NCBI RefSeq assembly: GCF_024213665.1
Contig: NZ_JANAVP010000023.1
Span: 1 to 64,000, forward strand
Source: Streptomyces sp. A3M-1-3
Lineage (GTDB): Bacteria; Actinomycetota; Actinomycetes; Streptomycetales; Streptomycetaceae
DNA length: 64,000 bases
Reading direction: 5' to 3'
Positions within the stretch are counted from its first letter, which is position 1, and every line of letters begins with the position of its first letter. Under the pieces are notes generated by a model. That model was not told the origin of the DNA. It did not search any database and saw nothing but the letters and a program-made list of their open reading frames with translations. Shown here in pieces: positions 17,427 to 25,212 of this stretch. The position numbers and the translations under genes are program-made.

Positions 17427-18187
17427 AGTCCGGTGCCGGCCGCGGCGGCCGTGGTCGCGCCGATCGCCAGCGTGAGGTCGGCCGTGCTGTGCCCGGTACG
17501 GATGGCCGCGCCGTTCGCCGAGTGGTCGGCTCCGCCGCCCACCGCCCCGGAGGGCGTGGCCCGCAGTGCGCCGTCGGGCGGGGAGGTCTGCCCGGAGTCG
17601 GCGGGGGGCTCGCTCGCCGGGGCGGTGGGCGGCGCCGTGGTGGACCCCCTGGCCGCGGTCGAGGAAATCGTGGGCAGCTGGGAGGCCGCCCCGCCGGGGG
17701 CATCCCCGGCCGCCGTGCCGGCCGGTGCGGGCCTCAGCGCGCTGCCGTCGGCGGCGACCAGGCTCCAGCCCGGCACGTCCTGGCCGGTGGGCCGGCCCGG
17801 CCGGTCGTCCCGGTGGTAGTACAGCGGGTGGGTGTTGTAGATGACCTGCGGCTGGTCGGCGCCTTCCGCGTCCGTGACGGTCTGCGCGGTGTCTCCGGTG
17901 ATGCCGGCCGCCTTGGTGGGATAGCCGATCGCCGCCGGCCAGGTCCTCGCGCACCCGCCCGCGCAGCCCGGCAGGTCGGGCTGGTCCGCCTCCCGCAGGT
18001 AGAGCGGGTTACCGTCCCGGTCGGCCAGCGCCATGCCGTCGGGGATGCTGATCAGCGTCAGCTCTTCCGGCTCGGTGGGCTTGTCCACCGCCGCTGCCGG
18101 TCCGCTGCCCACCGCCAGTACGCCCATCGCCAGTACGAGCGTGGTGGCCGTGGCCGCGGTGAGCACGGCTATTCGGGGTTCTTGCAT
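17381..18187 (-). CDS. secreted and membrane-tethered protein with COG4315-type repeat (PF03640-like)
   Basis: The protein is 268 aa. A signal peptide (VLTAATATTLVLAMGVLA) is followed by the family pattern L-Y, D, then CAGGCARTWPA, and a second copy with YNTHPLYYHRDD. The Pro/Ala/Ser/Thr-rich spacer ends in a membrane helix and a basic tail, the layout of a sortase substrate. No LPxTG or LAxTG motif is clear; the nearest is LPTIS in the spacer. It sits directly upstream of the sortase-like gene and overlaps it, so they are probably functionally linked. Confidence 0.7.
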   Translation of the reverse strand: MQEPRIAVLTAATATTLVLAMGVLAVGSGPAAAVDKPTEPEELTLISIPDGMALADRDGNPLYLREADQPDLPGCAGGCARTWPAAIGYPTKAAGITGDTAQTVTDAEGADQPQVIYNTHPLYYHRDDRPGRPTGQDVPGWSLVAADGSALRPAPAGTAAGDAPGGAASQLPTISSTAARGSTTAPPTAPASEPPADSGQTSPPDGALRATPSGAVGGGADHSANGAAIRTGHSTADLTLAIGATTAAAAGTGLWLRAHHRRRAGEHR

Positions 18188-18343
18188 CGGCTCCGCCCTT
18201 GCAGGTTCGGGTCGTCCCTCTCCCTACAGGGCATCCGTACCGGGGCCGGTCGGCCAGCGGGCGTGGTCCGTATGGGCTACGCCGGCGCGGCGGGGGTGTG
18301 TTTCGGCCACTTCTGCCGGTCGCCGCGGAACGGCTTCGCGCGG

Positions 18344-18505
18344 TCAGGCCTCCGTGCTGTGGACCGTCGCGTCCTGGCGGGCTCTTTCGCGGGAGCGGCG
18401 AGCCGGGCCCTTCCAGCCGCAGGTGCAGTGGGCGATGCAGAACGCGCCCCGCTCGCTGGTGCTGGTGCGGTGTTCCGGGGCGTTCGGTGGGGCTTGGGGA
18501 AGCAC
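18344..18505 (-). CDS. small conserved cysteine-rich protein (CxxxCxCGW)
   Basis: This 53-aa protein starts at GTG. The core reads ERGAFCIAHCTCGWKGPARR and is followed by a basic helical end. The Cys spacing suggests a small metal-binding knuckle. I recall similar short proteins in other Streptomyces genomes, but the function is unknown. Neighbours are the sortase-associated gene (same strand) and a divergent lipoprotein gene. Confidence 0.55.
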   Translation of the reverse strand: MLPQAPPNAPEHRTSTSERGAFCIAHCTCGWKGPARRSRERARQDATVHSTEA

Positions 18506-18629
18506 GTCTTCACCGTACCTGGACGGGGGGGTTCTCCGGAGCGGGCGTGACGACCTCAGGCAGTAGTCGTTAAGCGGAACGGGTGGGGACTCGGGCAGGC
18601 AGCGGTTCGGAGTTGGGGGTTGGCAGGCG

Positions 18630-19487
18630 ATGGTGGTGCAGCAGCACAGGCGCAGAGGCGGGGCTCTTGCCCTCGTGGCCGTGGCCGTGGCGGGGGCGGT
18701 GGCGACCGCCGGATGTTCGGTCGGCCCTGACGCCTCGGCCGAGGACCGGAGCGGCGCGGACGCCGTGGACGCCGTACGCCGGTCCGCCGATGTGCTCACC
18801 GGGACGGGGAGCGCCAAGGCCCGTACGTCCATGGAGATGGCGACCGGCGGGACGCGGGTCACCATCCGGGGCGAGGGCGGCTTCGACTTCCGGCAGCGGA
18901 TCGGGCAGCTTGCGGTCATGCTCCCGAAGGATCCGAGCGGCAAGGAAGGGCACCGGCCGATCACGGAACTGCTGGCTCCTGGTGCGCTGTACATGAAGAA
19001 CCGGGGAGCGGGCGTGCCCGCCGACAAGTGGGTCCGGGTGGACACGACCACCCTGTCGGACGGGAACCTGGTGACCGGCGGGGCCACCGATCCGCTCGCC
19101 GCGGCCGAGCTGCTCCGGGGCGCGCAGGCGGTGACGTACGTCGGCGAGACCGATCTGGCCGGGGCCAAGGTCAGGCACTACCGAGGGGTCACCGACATCG
19201 CGCGGGCCGCTCGGGCCGCGTCACCGCAGGCGCGGGGCGCGCTGGCGGCAGCGGCGAAAGGGTTCAGCAAGGACACCGTGCCGTTCGACGCGTATCTCGA
19301 CGAGCAGGGGCGGCTGCGCAAGGTCCGGCACCAGTTCAGCTTCGTGAGCGGGAACGGGAACGGGAAGGGGAAGGGCGCCGGTGCGGTGGCGGTCGCGTCG
19401 ACGACGCTGCTGTACGCGTTCGGGGCGCCGGTGAAGGTGCAACTCCCCGCGGCCCGGGACATCTTCGCCGGGAAGATCGCTGACTGA
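18630..19487 (+). CDS. lipoprotein, LppX/LprG-like fold
   Basis: The protein is 285 aa. The signal peptide ends in a lipobox at A-T-A-G-C. The mature part has the pattern of LppX/LprG-type proteins: SADVLTGTGSAKARTSMEM, a long middle, then DTVPFDAYLDEQGRLRKVRHQ, which is characteristic of that superfamily. These proteins bind lipids or lipid-like molecules at the outer face of the membrane. A GNGNGKGKG run near residue 245 is low-complexity. Confidence 0.7.
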   Translation: MVVQQHRRRGGALALVAVAVAGAVATAGCSVGPDASAEDRSGADAVDAVRRSADVLTGTGSAKARTSMEMATGGTRVTIRGEGGFDFRQRIGQLAVMLPKDPSGKEGHRPITELLAPGALYMKNRGAGVPADKWVRVDTTTLSDGNLVTGGATDPLAAAELLRGAQAVTYVGETDLAGAKVRHYRGVTDIARAARAASPQARGALAAAAKGFSKDTVPFDAYLDEQGRLRKVRHQFSFVSGNGNGKGKGAGAVAVASTTLLYAFGAPVKVQLPAARDIFAGKIAD

Positions 19488-19598
19488 CCGGGGAGCCCGG
19501 CATGGCCGGCCGGACACCCCCTAAATGGTCCGTCCGTGCCATGCGCGGTGTGTGTCCCGCTCCCTACGCTAGGAAGTCGACGACGGCAGGAAGAGGTG

Positions 19599-19775
19599 AT
19601 GCACGTGACTCCGGCACGCGGTACGGCAGTTCAGGATCACGTGGCCCTCGCCGAGATCGAGCTGTGCGGTGAGTTGATCATCGCGGCGTCCGCGGCGGAC
19701 GAGGAGCGGCTCAGCGCGGACCGTATCGACGAGGTGCTGAAGGTCGCCGCGGAGCAGGCCGACCATCGGTTGTAG
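19599..19775 (+). CDS. small conserved Streptomyces protein of unknown function
   Basis: The protein is 58 aa from ATG at 19599; a GTG at 19605 is equally plausible after GAGG. The body, ALAEIELCGELIIAASAA then RLSADRIDEVL, is a helical pair I recall from other Streptomyces, with no known function. It is convergent with csoR across a strong hairpin. Confidence 0.65.
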   Translation: MHVTPARGTAVQDHVALAEIELCGELIIAASAADEERLSADRIDEVLKVAAEQADHRL

Positions 19776-19779
19776 GGCT

Positions 19780-19814
19780 GCGGGGGGCGCCCCGGTTCCG
19801 GCTTCGCCCCCCGC
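19780..19814. terminator. bidirectional terminator hairpin
   Basis: GCGGGGGGCG and CGCCCCCCGC are separated by 15 bases between two convergent genes. Confidence 0.75.
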
Positions 19815-19824
19815 CCCGAGGTCG

Positions 19825-20187
19825 TCAGGTACGCAGCAGGCGGGCGATGGCCTTCGTGGCCTCCTCGACCTTCGCGTCGATCTCCTCGCCGCCCTTGACG
19901 GCGGCGGCGGCGACGCAGTGGCGCAGGTGCTCCTCCAGGAGCTGGAGGGCGAAGGACTGCAGTGCCTTCGTGGACGCCGATACCTGGGTGAGTATGTCGA
20001 TGCAGTACACGTCCTCATCGACGAGCCGCTGCAGCCCGCGGATCTGGCCCTCGATCCGGCGGAGCCGCTTGAGGTGCTCGTCCTTCTGCTTGTGGTAGCC
20101 GTGCACCCCCGCCTCGTGCGCCGAGGGCGCTTCGTGCCCGGAGGGCGCTTCGGTCGTCGTCGCGCCGGCCGCTTCGGTGGTCGTCAT
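19825..20187 (-). CDS. csoR: CsoR-type copper-sensing repressor
   Basis: The protein is 120 aa. The copper ligands of CsoR are all visible in order: Cys in DVYCIDIL, then His and Cys in EEHLRHCV. The helical core RLRRIEGQIRGLQRLV is typical. CsoR leaves its operator when Cu(I) binds. The N-terminal 35 residues are variable and His-containing. I chose the ATG at 20187 because GGGAGGA precedes it by 4 bases; the ATG at 20220 lies inside the operator. No copper efflux gene is adjacent, so its other targets must be elsewhere. Confidence 0.9.
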   Translation of the reverse strand: MTTTEAAGATTTEAPSGHEAPSAHEAGVHGYHKQKDEHLKRLRRIEGQIRGLQRLVDEDVYCIDILTQVSASTKALQSFALQLLEEHLRHCVAAAAVKGGEEIDAKVEEATKAIARLLRT

Positions 20188-20218
20188 CGCGTCCTCCCGT
20201 TGTCTTTCAAGGGGTTGC

Positions 20219-20235
20219 ATACCCCTCGTGGGTAT
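20219..20235. promoter_or_regulatory. CsoR-type operator
   Basis: ATACCCCTCGTGGGTAT is a near-perfect 17-base palindrome of the G/C-tract type bound by CsoR repressors. It lies 32 bases upstream of the csoR start, which suggests autoregulation. Confidence 0.75.
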
Positions 20236-20380
20236 ATGGTAACGAATGGTGCGGATCGGTCGGGGGCCCCTGCCTACAGCGGCGTCCCATGGGCGACACT
20301 GGGGTCTTGCCGGTTAGCCGTGGCCGGATGATGCGCCTAGCATCACCCTGACCAAATCCAATGCACCCCGAGGACCCCAC

Positions 20381-21001
20381 GTGCGCTTTCGTCTGACCCC
20401 CAGGGAGACGAGCTTCTACGACATGTTCGCCGCGTCAGCGGACAACATCGTCACGGGCTCCAAGCTCCTGATGGAACTGCTCGGGGCGGACTCCTCCGCC
20501 CGGGCCGAGATCGCGGAGCGCATGCGGGCAGCGGAGCACGCGGGGGACGACGCCACCCACGCGATCTTCCACCAGCTGAACTCCTCCTTCATCACGCCGT
20601 TCGACCGCGAGGACATCTACAACCTCGCTTCTTCGCTCGACGACATCATGGACTTCATGGAGGAGGCCGTCGACCTGGTCGTCCTGTACCAGGTCGAAGA
20701 GCTGCCGAAGGGTGTCGAACAGCAGATCGAGGTGCTGGCGCGGGCGGCGGAGCTGACCGCCGAGGCGATGCCGCATCTGCGGACCATGGACAGCCTCACC
20801 GAGTACTGGATCGAGGTCAACCGGCTCGAGAACCAGGCCGACCAGATCCACCGCAAGCTTCTCGCGACCCTGTTCAACGGCAAGTACGACGCCATCGAGG
20901 TGCTCAAGCTCAAGCAGATCGTTGATGTGCTCGAAGAGGCTGCCGACGCGTTCGAGCACGTCGCGAACACGGTGGAGACCATCGCGGTCAAGGAGTCCTG
21001 A
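20381..21001 (+). CDS. DUF47 family PhoU-like protein, phosphate transporter accessory
   Basis: This 206-aa helical protein starts at GTG. The DUF47 motifs EHAGDDATHAIFHQLN and TPFDREDIYNLASSLDDIMDF are clear, with a second set toward the C-terminus (ENQADQIHRKLL, DVLEEAADAFEHVANTVE). It is directly upstream of the pit gene with 5 bases between. DUF47 proteins are cytoplasmic PhoU relatives that act with Pit transporters. Confidence 0.92.
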   Translation: MRFRLTPRETSFYDMFAASADNIVTGSKLLMELLGADSSARAEIAERMRAAEHAGDDATHAIFHQLNSSFITPFDREDIYNLASSLDDIMDFMEEAVDLVVLYQVEELPKGVEQQIEVLARAAELTAEAMPHLRTMDSLTEYWIEVNRLENQADQIHRKLLATLFNGKYDAIEVLKLKQIVDVLEEAADAFEHVANTVETIAVKES

Positions 21002-21006
21002 ACCTC

Positions 21007-22005
21007 GTGGACACCTTTGCGCTGATCGTGACCATCGGCGTCGCGCTCGGCTTCACGTACACCAATGGCTTCCACGACTCCGCGAACGCCATCGCGACCT
21101 CGGTGTCCACGCGGGCGCTGACCCCGCGCGCGGCGCTCGCGATGGCCGCGGTGATGAACCTGGCCGGTGCGTTTCTGGGCAGCGGGGTGGCCAAGACGGT
21201 CAGCGAGGGTCTGATCGCGACCCCCCAGGGCGCGAAGGGGATGGGAATCCTCTTCGCCGCGCTGATCGGCGCGATCGTGTGGAACCTGGTGACCTGGTAC
21301 TTCGGGCTGCCGTCGTCCTCCAGTCACGCGCTCTTCGGCGGCATGGTGGGTGCGGCGATCGCCGGCGGGACGGATGTGATCTGGACCGGGGTGCTTGAGA
21401 AGGTCGTCATCCCGATGTTCGTATCGCCCTTCGTCGGGCTGATCCTGGGCTATCTGGTGATGGTCGCGATCCTGTGGATGTTCCGCAGGTCGAACCCGAG
21501 CAAGGCGAAGCGAGGCTTCCGGATAGCCCAGACCGTTTCGGCGGCGGGCATGGCGCTCGGCCACGGTCTCCAGGACGCCCAGAAGACCATGGGCATCGTG
21601 GTGATGGCGCTGGTCATCGCCGATGTGGAGGACCAGGGAGACGCGATCCCGGTCTGGGTCAAGATCGCCTGTGCGGTGATGCTGTCGCTCGGAACGTACG
21701 CGGGCGGCTGGCGCATCATGCGGACGCTGGGCCGGCGGATCATCGAACTGGACCCGCCGCAGGGCTTCGCGGCGGAGACCACGGCCGCGTCGGTGATGTA
21801 CACGGCGTCCTTCATGTTCCACGCGCCGATCTCGACCACGCATGTCATCACCTCGGCGATCATGGGTGTGGGCTCGACCAAGGGGTCGCGCGCGGTGCGC
21901 TGGGGCGTGGCCAAGAACATCGTCATGGGCTGGTTCATTACGATGCCGGCGGCCGCGGTGGTCGCCGCGCTGAGCTTCTGGGTCGTGAACCTGGCGTTCG
22001 GCTGA
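21007..22005 (+). CDS. pit: low-affinity inorganic phosphate transporter, Pit family
   Basis: This 332-aa polytopic transporter starts at GTG. The two Pit signature copies are present: GFHDSANAIATSVST near residue 20 and ISTTHVITSAIMGVGSTKG near residue 277, with SSSSHALFGGMVGAA between them. It takes up metal-phosphate in symport with protons. It is transcribed with the DUF47 gene and convergent with pstSCAB, so the low- and high-affinity phosphate systems meet here. A near copy of its last 24 bases recurs 120 bases downstream. Confidence 0.93.
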   Translation: MDTFALIVTIGVALGFTYTNGFHDSANAIATSVSTRALTPRAALAMAAVMNLAGAFLGSGVAKTVSEGLIATPQGAKGMGILFAALIGAIVWNLVTWYFGLPSSSSHALFGGMVGAAIAGGTDVIWTGVLEKVVIPMFVSPFVGLILGYLVMVAILWMFRRSNPSKAKRGFRIAQTVSAAGMALGHGLQDAQKTMGIVVMALVIADVEDQGDAIPVWVKIACAVMLSLGTYAGGWRIMRTLGRRIIELDPPQGFAAETTAASVMYTASFMFHAPISTTHVITSAIMGVGSTKGSRAVRWGVAKNIVMGWFITMPAAAVVAALSFWVVNLAFG

Positions 22006-22010
22006 CGTGT

Positions 22011-22055
22011 CGCGGTGCGGTTCGCGGTGCGGTTCGCGGTGCGGTTCGCGGTGCC
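22011..22055 (+). repeat. 12-bp tandem repeat after pit
   Basis: The unit CGCGGTGCGGTT is repeated three times exactly and once in part, with starts at 22011, 22023, 22035 and 22047. Confidence 0.9.
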
Positions 22056-22097
22056 GCCCCCGGCTGGGGGTCCGGGGGTCGCCCCCGGGGGATGCAG

Positions 22098-22121
22098 CTG
22101 GGTCGTGAACCTGGCCTTCGG
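22098..22121 (+). repeat. duplicated 3' end of the pit gene
   Basis: The segment matches 21978-22001, the last codons of pit, at 23 of 24 positions and again ends in an in-frame-looking TAG. It looks like the scar of a tandem duplication followed by decay. Confidence 0.8.
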
Positions 22122-22151
22122 GTAGCCCCCTGCAGACCCCGTACGAAAAGT

Positions 22152-22182
22152 GGGCCCGCCCCCTGGGAGAGGGGGCGGGCCC
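22152..22182. terminator. bidirectional terminator between pit and pstB
   Basis: GGGCCCGCCCCCT and AGGGGGCGGGCCC form a perfect 13-bp stem with a 5-base loop, followed by TTCGTCC. It sits between the convergent pit and pst transcripts. Confidence 0.85.
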
Positions 22183-22238
22183 TTCGTCCTGCGGTGGCAC
22201 CGCCATGCAGCACCGCAGGACGGCTCTGAGCCGACTGC

Positions 22239-23015
22239 TTATCCGAAGCGGCCGGAGATGTAGTCCTCGGTCGCCTGGACCGAGGGGTTGGAGAAGATCC
22301 GCTCGGTGTCGTCGAGCTCGATGAGCTTGCCGGGCTGGCCGACCGCCGCGAGGTTGAAGAACGCCGTGCGGTCCGAGACGCGGGCCGCCTGCTGCATGTT
22401 GTGCGTCACGATGACGATCGTGAAGCGCTCCTTCAGCTCACCGATCAGGTCCTCGATCGCGAGGGTGGAGATCGGGTCGAGAGCGGAGCAGGGCTCGTCC
22501 ATCAGCAGGACCTGCGGCTCGACCGCGATCGCGCGGGCGATGCACAGACGCTGCTGCTGGCCGCCGGACAGGCTGGAGCCCGGCTTGTTCAGGCGGTCCT
22601 TGACCTCGTTCCAGAGGTTGGCGCCCTTCAGGGACCGCTCGACGATCTCCGCGAGCTCGCTCTTCTTGTACGAGCCGTTCAGGCGCAGCCCCGCCGCCAC
22701 GTTGTCGAAGATTGACATGGTGGGGAACGGGTTCGGGCGCTGGAAGACCATGCCCACCGTACGGCGCACGGCGACCGGGTCGACGCCCGCGCCGTAGAGG
22801 TTCTCGTCGTCCAGCAGGACCTTGCCCTCGACGCGGCCGCCCGGGGTGACCTCGTGCATCCGGTTGAGGGTGCGTAGGAAGGTGGACTTGCCGCAGCCGG
22901 ACGGCCCGATGAAGGCGGTCACGGAGCGGGGCTCGACGGTCATGGAGATGTCGTCGATGGCGAGGTGGCTGCCGTAGTAGGCGGAGAGGCCGCTGACGTC
23001 GATTCGCTTGGCCAT
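22239..23015 (-). CDS. pstB: phosphate ABC transporter ATPase PstB
   Basis: The protein is 258 aa, the standard PstB length, from ATG at 23015. Walker A is GPSGCGKST, the signature LSGGQQQRL, and Walker B LLMDEPCSALDP; the PstB-typical NPFPTMSIFDNV is present. It drives high-affinity phosphate import with PstA and PstC. It is last in pstSCAB. No phoU follows; the operon ends at the terminator shared with pit. Confidence 0.97.
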   Translation of the reverse strand: MAKRIDVSGLSAYYGSHLAIDDISMTVEPRSVTAFIGPSGCGKSTFLRTLNRMHEVTPGGRVEGKVLLDDENLYGAGVDPVAVRRTVGMVFQRPNPFPTMSIFDNVAAGLRLNGSYKKSELAEIVERSLKGANLWNEVKDRLNKPGSSLSGGQQQRLCIARAIAVEPQVLLMDEPCSALDPISTLAIEDLIGELKERFTIVIVTHNMQQAARVSDRTAFFNLAAVGQPGKLIELDDTERIFSNPSVQATEDYISGRFG

Positions 23016-23047
23016 GAGGTTCACATCACTTTCTTGTAGCCGCGGTG

Positions 23048-24121
23048 TCAGCGACCGGTCTTCGGGGCCTTCCAGCGGGCTATGCCGCGGGCCACCAGGT
23101 TGAGGATCATGACGAAGGCGATCAGGACGAGGGCTGCCGCCCAGGCCCGGTCGACGGAGGCGTCGGTGCCGACCGCGTACTGCTCGTACACGTACAGCGG
23201 GAGCGACGACTGGGCGCCTTCGAAGGGGTTCGGGTTGATCAGCTTCGTACCGAAGACGAGCAGCAGAACCGGGGCGGTCTCGCCGGTGATACGCGCCACC
23301 GCCAGCATCACACCGGTGGTGATGCCGCCTATAGCGGTCGGCAGGACGACCTTGAGGATCGTGCGCCACTTGGGGACGCCCAGGGCGAGGGATGCCTCGC
23401 GCAGCTCGTTCGGGACGAGCTTGAGCATCTCCTCGGTGGAGCGGACGACCACCGGCATCATCAGGATCGCGAGGGCCATCGCGCCGGCGAATCCGGAGGG
23501 CCCGAAGCCCAGCATCAGATTCCAGGTGGCGAGGATGAACAGACCCGCCACGATCGACGGGATGCCCGTCATGACGTCGACGAAGAAGGTGACGGCGTGC
23601 GCCAGCCTTCCGCTCCCGTACTCGACCAGGTACACCGCGGTGAGCAGACCGATCGGCGCGGCGATCAGGGTCGCGATGCCGACCTGCTCCAGGGTGCCGA
23701 GCAGCGCGTGGTAGACGCCGCCGCCCGCATCCGTGTCGAGCAGACCGCTCATGGAGTGCGTCAGGAAGTACGGGTCGAGGACCTTCACACCCTTGCTGAT
23801 CGTCACCCAGGCCAGCGAGAGCAGCGGGATGACGGCGAGGATGAAGCTGACCCAGACGATGCTGGTGGCGACCCGGTCCTTGCCCTGGCGGCTGCCCTCG
23901 ACCTTGGTGGTGATCGCGTAGGTCGCGAGCACGAAGATCAGCGCGGAGAGCATGCCCCACTGGACCCGGCTGTGCCAGCCGGCGGCCAGGCCGAGGCCGC
24001 AGCCCGCGGCGACGGACCCGACGGCGATCGCGGCCGGGGCCCAGCGCGGGAGGCGGGCGTGGGAGAGGGACGTCGGGCGTACCGGGGTGGCGGGGCGCTT
24101 GTCCTGAAGGGTCTGGCTCAT
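23048..24121 (-). CDS. pstA: phosphate ABC transporter permease PstA
   Basis: The protein is 357 aa. The permease EAA-type loop is visible in LVPNELREASLALGVPKWRTI, and the six-helix core follows a longer N-terminal region with two extra hydrophobic segments, usual in actinomycetes. The ATG at 24121 overlaps the pstC stop (ATGA). Confidence 0.96.
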   Translation of the reverse strand: MSQTLQDKRPATPVRPTSLSHARLPRWAPAAIAVGSVAAGCGLGLAAGWHSRVQWGMLSALIFVLATYAITTKVEGSRQGKDRVATSIVWVSFILAVIPLLSLAWVTISKGVKVLDPYFLTHSMSGLLDTDAGGGVYHALLGTLEQVGIATLIAAPIGLLTAVYLVEYGSGRLAHAVTFFVDVMTGIPSIVAGLFILATWNLMLGFGPSGFAGAMALAILMMPVVVRSTEEMLKLVPNELREASLALGVPKWRTILKVVLPTAIGGITTGVMLAVARITGETAPVLLLVFGTKLINPNPFEGAQSSLPLYVYEQYAVGTDASVDRAWAAALVLIAFVMILNLVARGIARWKAPKTGR

Positions 24122-25116
24122 GCGTTGGCCCCCGAGTACTCCTTGCGGCGGGCGATGATCCACCGCGCTGCGCCGTTGACCAGCAGAGTGATGGCGAAGA
24201 GTACGAGGCCGGAGGCGATCAGGGCGTCGCGGCCGAACTCGTCGGCTTCGTTGAACTTCGCCGCGATGTTCTGCGCGAAGGTGCCGCCGCCCGGGTCGAG
24301 CAGGTGGCCGGAGATGAGGAAGCTGGGGGAGAGCACGACGGCGACGGCCATCGTCTCGCCGAGCGCGCGGCCCAGGCCCAGCATCGAGGCGCTGATGATG
24401 CCCGAGCGGCCGAACGGCAGGACCGACATCCGGATGACTTCCCAGCGGGTGGCACCGAGGGCCAGTGCGGCCTCTTCGTGTGCCTTCGGCGACTGGAGGA
24501 AGACCTCACGGGTGACGTTAGTGATGATCGGCAGGATCATGATCGCCAGCAGGATGCCGACGGTGAACAGGTTGCGGGCGACGCCTTCGCTCGTCCGCTC
24601 GAAGATGTACGTCCAGCCGAGGTACTCGTTCAGCCACTTGTTCAGGCCGTCCAGGTACGGGACCAGGAAGACGGCACCCCAGAGGCCGTAGATGATGCTC
24701 GGTACCGCGGCCAGCAGGTCGACGATGTACGCGAGCGGACCGGCCAGCTTGCGCGGCGCGTAGTGCGAGATGAAGAGCGCGATGCCGATCGCGACCGGCA
24801 CGGCGATCGCCATGGCGATGACCGAGCTGACGACCGTTCCGTACGCGAGGACGGCGATGCCGAAGATCGGCGGGTTGCCGGCCGGGTTCCACTCGGAGGT
24901 GGTCAGGAAGTTGCCTGAGTCCTTCGAGATGGCGAGCGAGGCGCGGTAGGCGAGAAAGGCCGCGATGGCGGCCATGATCACCAGCAGGGTGACGCCGGAG
25001 CCCCGGGACAGGCCCAGGAAAATCCGGTCACCGGGACGCGTCGCGGCCCGGCTCTTGCGCTTGGCGCGCGGTTCCGCCGGCGGCGGGGCTGCAGTGGTTT
25101 GGGTAGCTATATCCAT
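24118..25116 (-). CDS. pstC: phosphate ABC transporter permease PstC
   Basis: The protein is 332 aa. The EAA loop is in SPKAHEEAALALGATRWEVI, preceded by the conserved AVPSIIYGLWGAVFLVPYL. It forms the membrane channel with PstA. It follows pstS across 96 bases that contain a hairpin. Confidence 0.96.
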   Translation of the reverse strand: MDIATQTTAAPPPAEPRAKRKSRAATRPGDRIFLGLSRGSGVTLLVIMAAIAAFLAYRASLAISKDSGNFLTTSEWNPAGNPPIFGIAVLAYGTVVSSVIAMAIAVPVAIGIALFISHYAPRKLAGPLAYIVDLLAAVPSIIYGLWGAVFLVPYLDGLNKWLNEYLGWTYIFERTSEGVARNLFTVGILLAIMILPIITNVTREVFLQSPKAHEEAALALGATRWEVIRMSVLPFGRSGIISASMLGLGRALGETMAVAVVLSPSFLISGHLLDPGGGTFAQNIAAKFNEADEFGRDALIASGLVLFAITLLVNGAARWIIARRKEYSGANA

Positions 25117-25173
25117 CGGTCTTCTCCGGTCTGCGGAGCCGGGGAGGCTCCTGGCGGCGGTGCACCGGAAGGC

Positions 25174-25204
25174 GCGGCCGGCCTCGGGTTACGGGGCCGG
25201 CCGC
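25174..25204 (-). terminator. hairpin between pstS and pstC
   Basis: GCGGCCGGCC and GGCCGGCCGC are separated by 11 bases. In this position it could terminate part of the transcripts or protect the pstS message, giving more PstS than permease. Confidence 0.55.
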
Positions 25205-25212
25205 GAATCGGA

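Noticed and set aside
17427..17954. Upstream extension of the sortase frame
   Set aside because: It overlaps the secreted partner gene in another frame and is Arg/His/Gly-rich shadow sequence.
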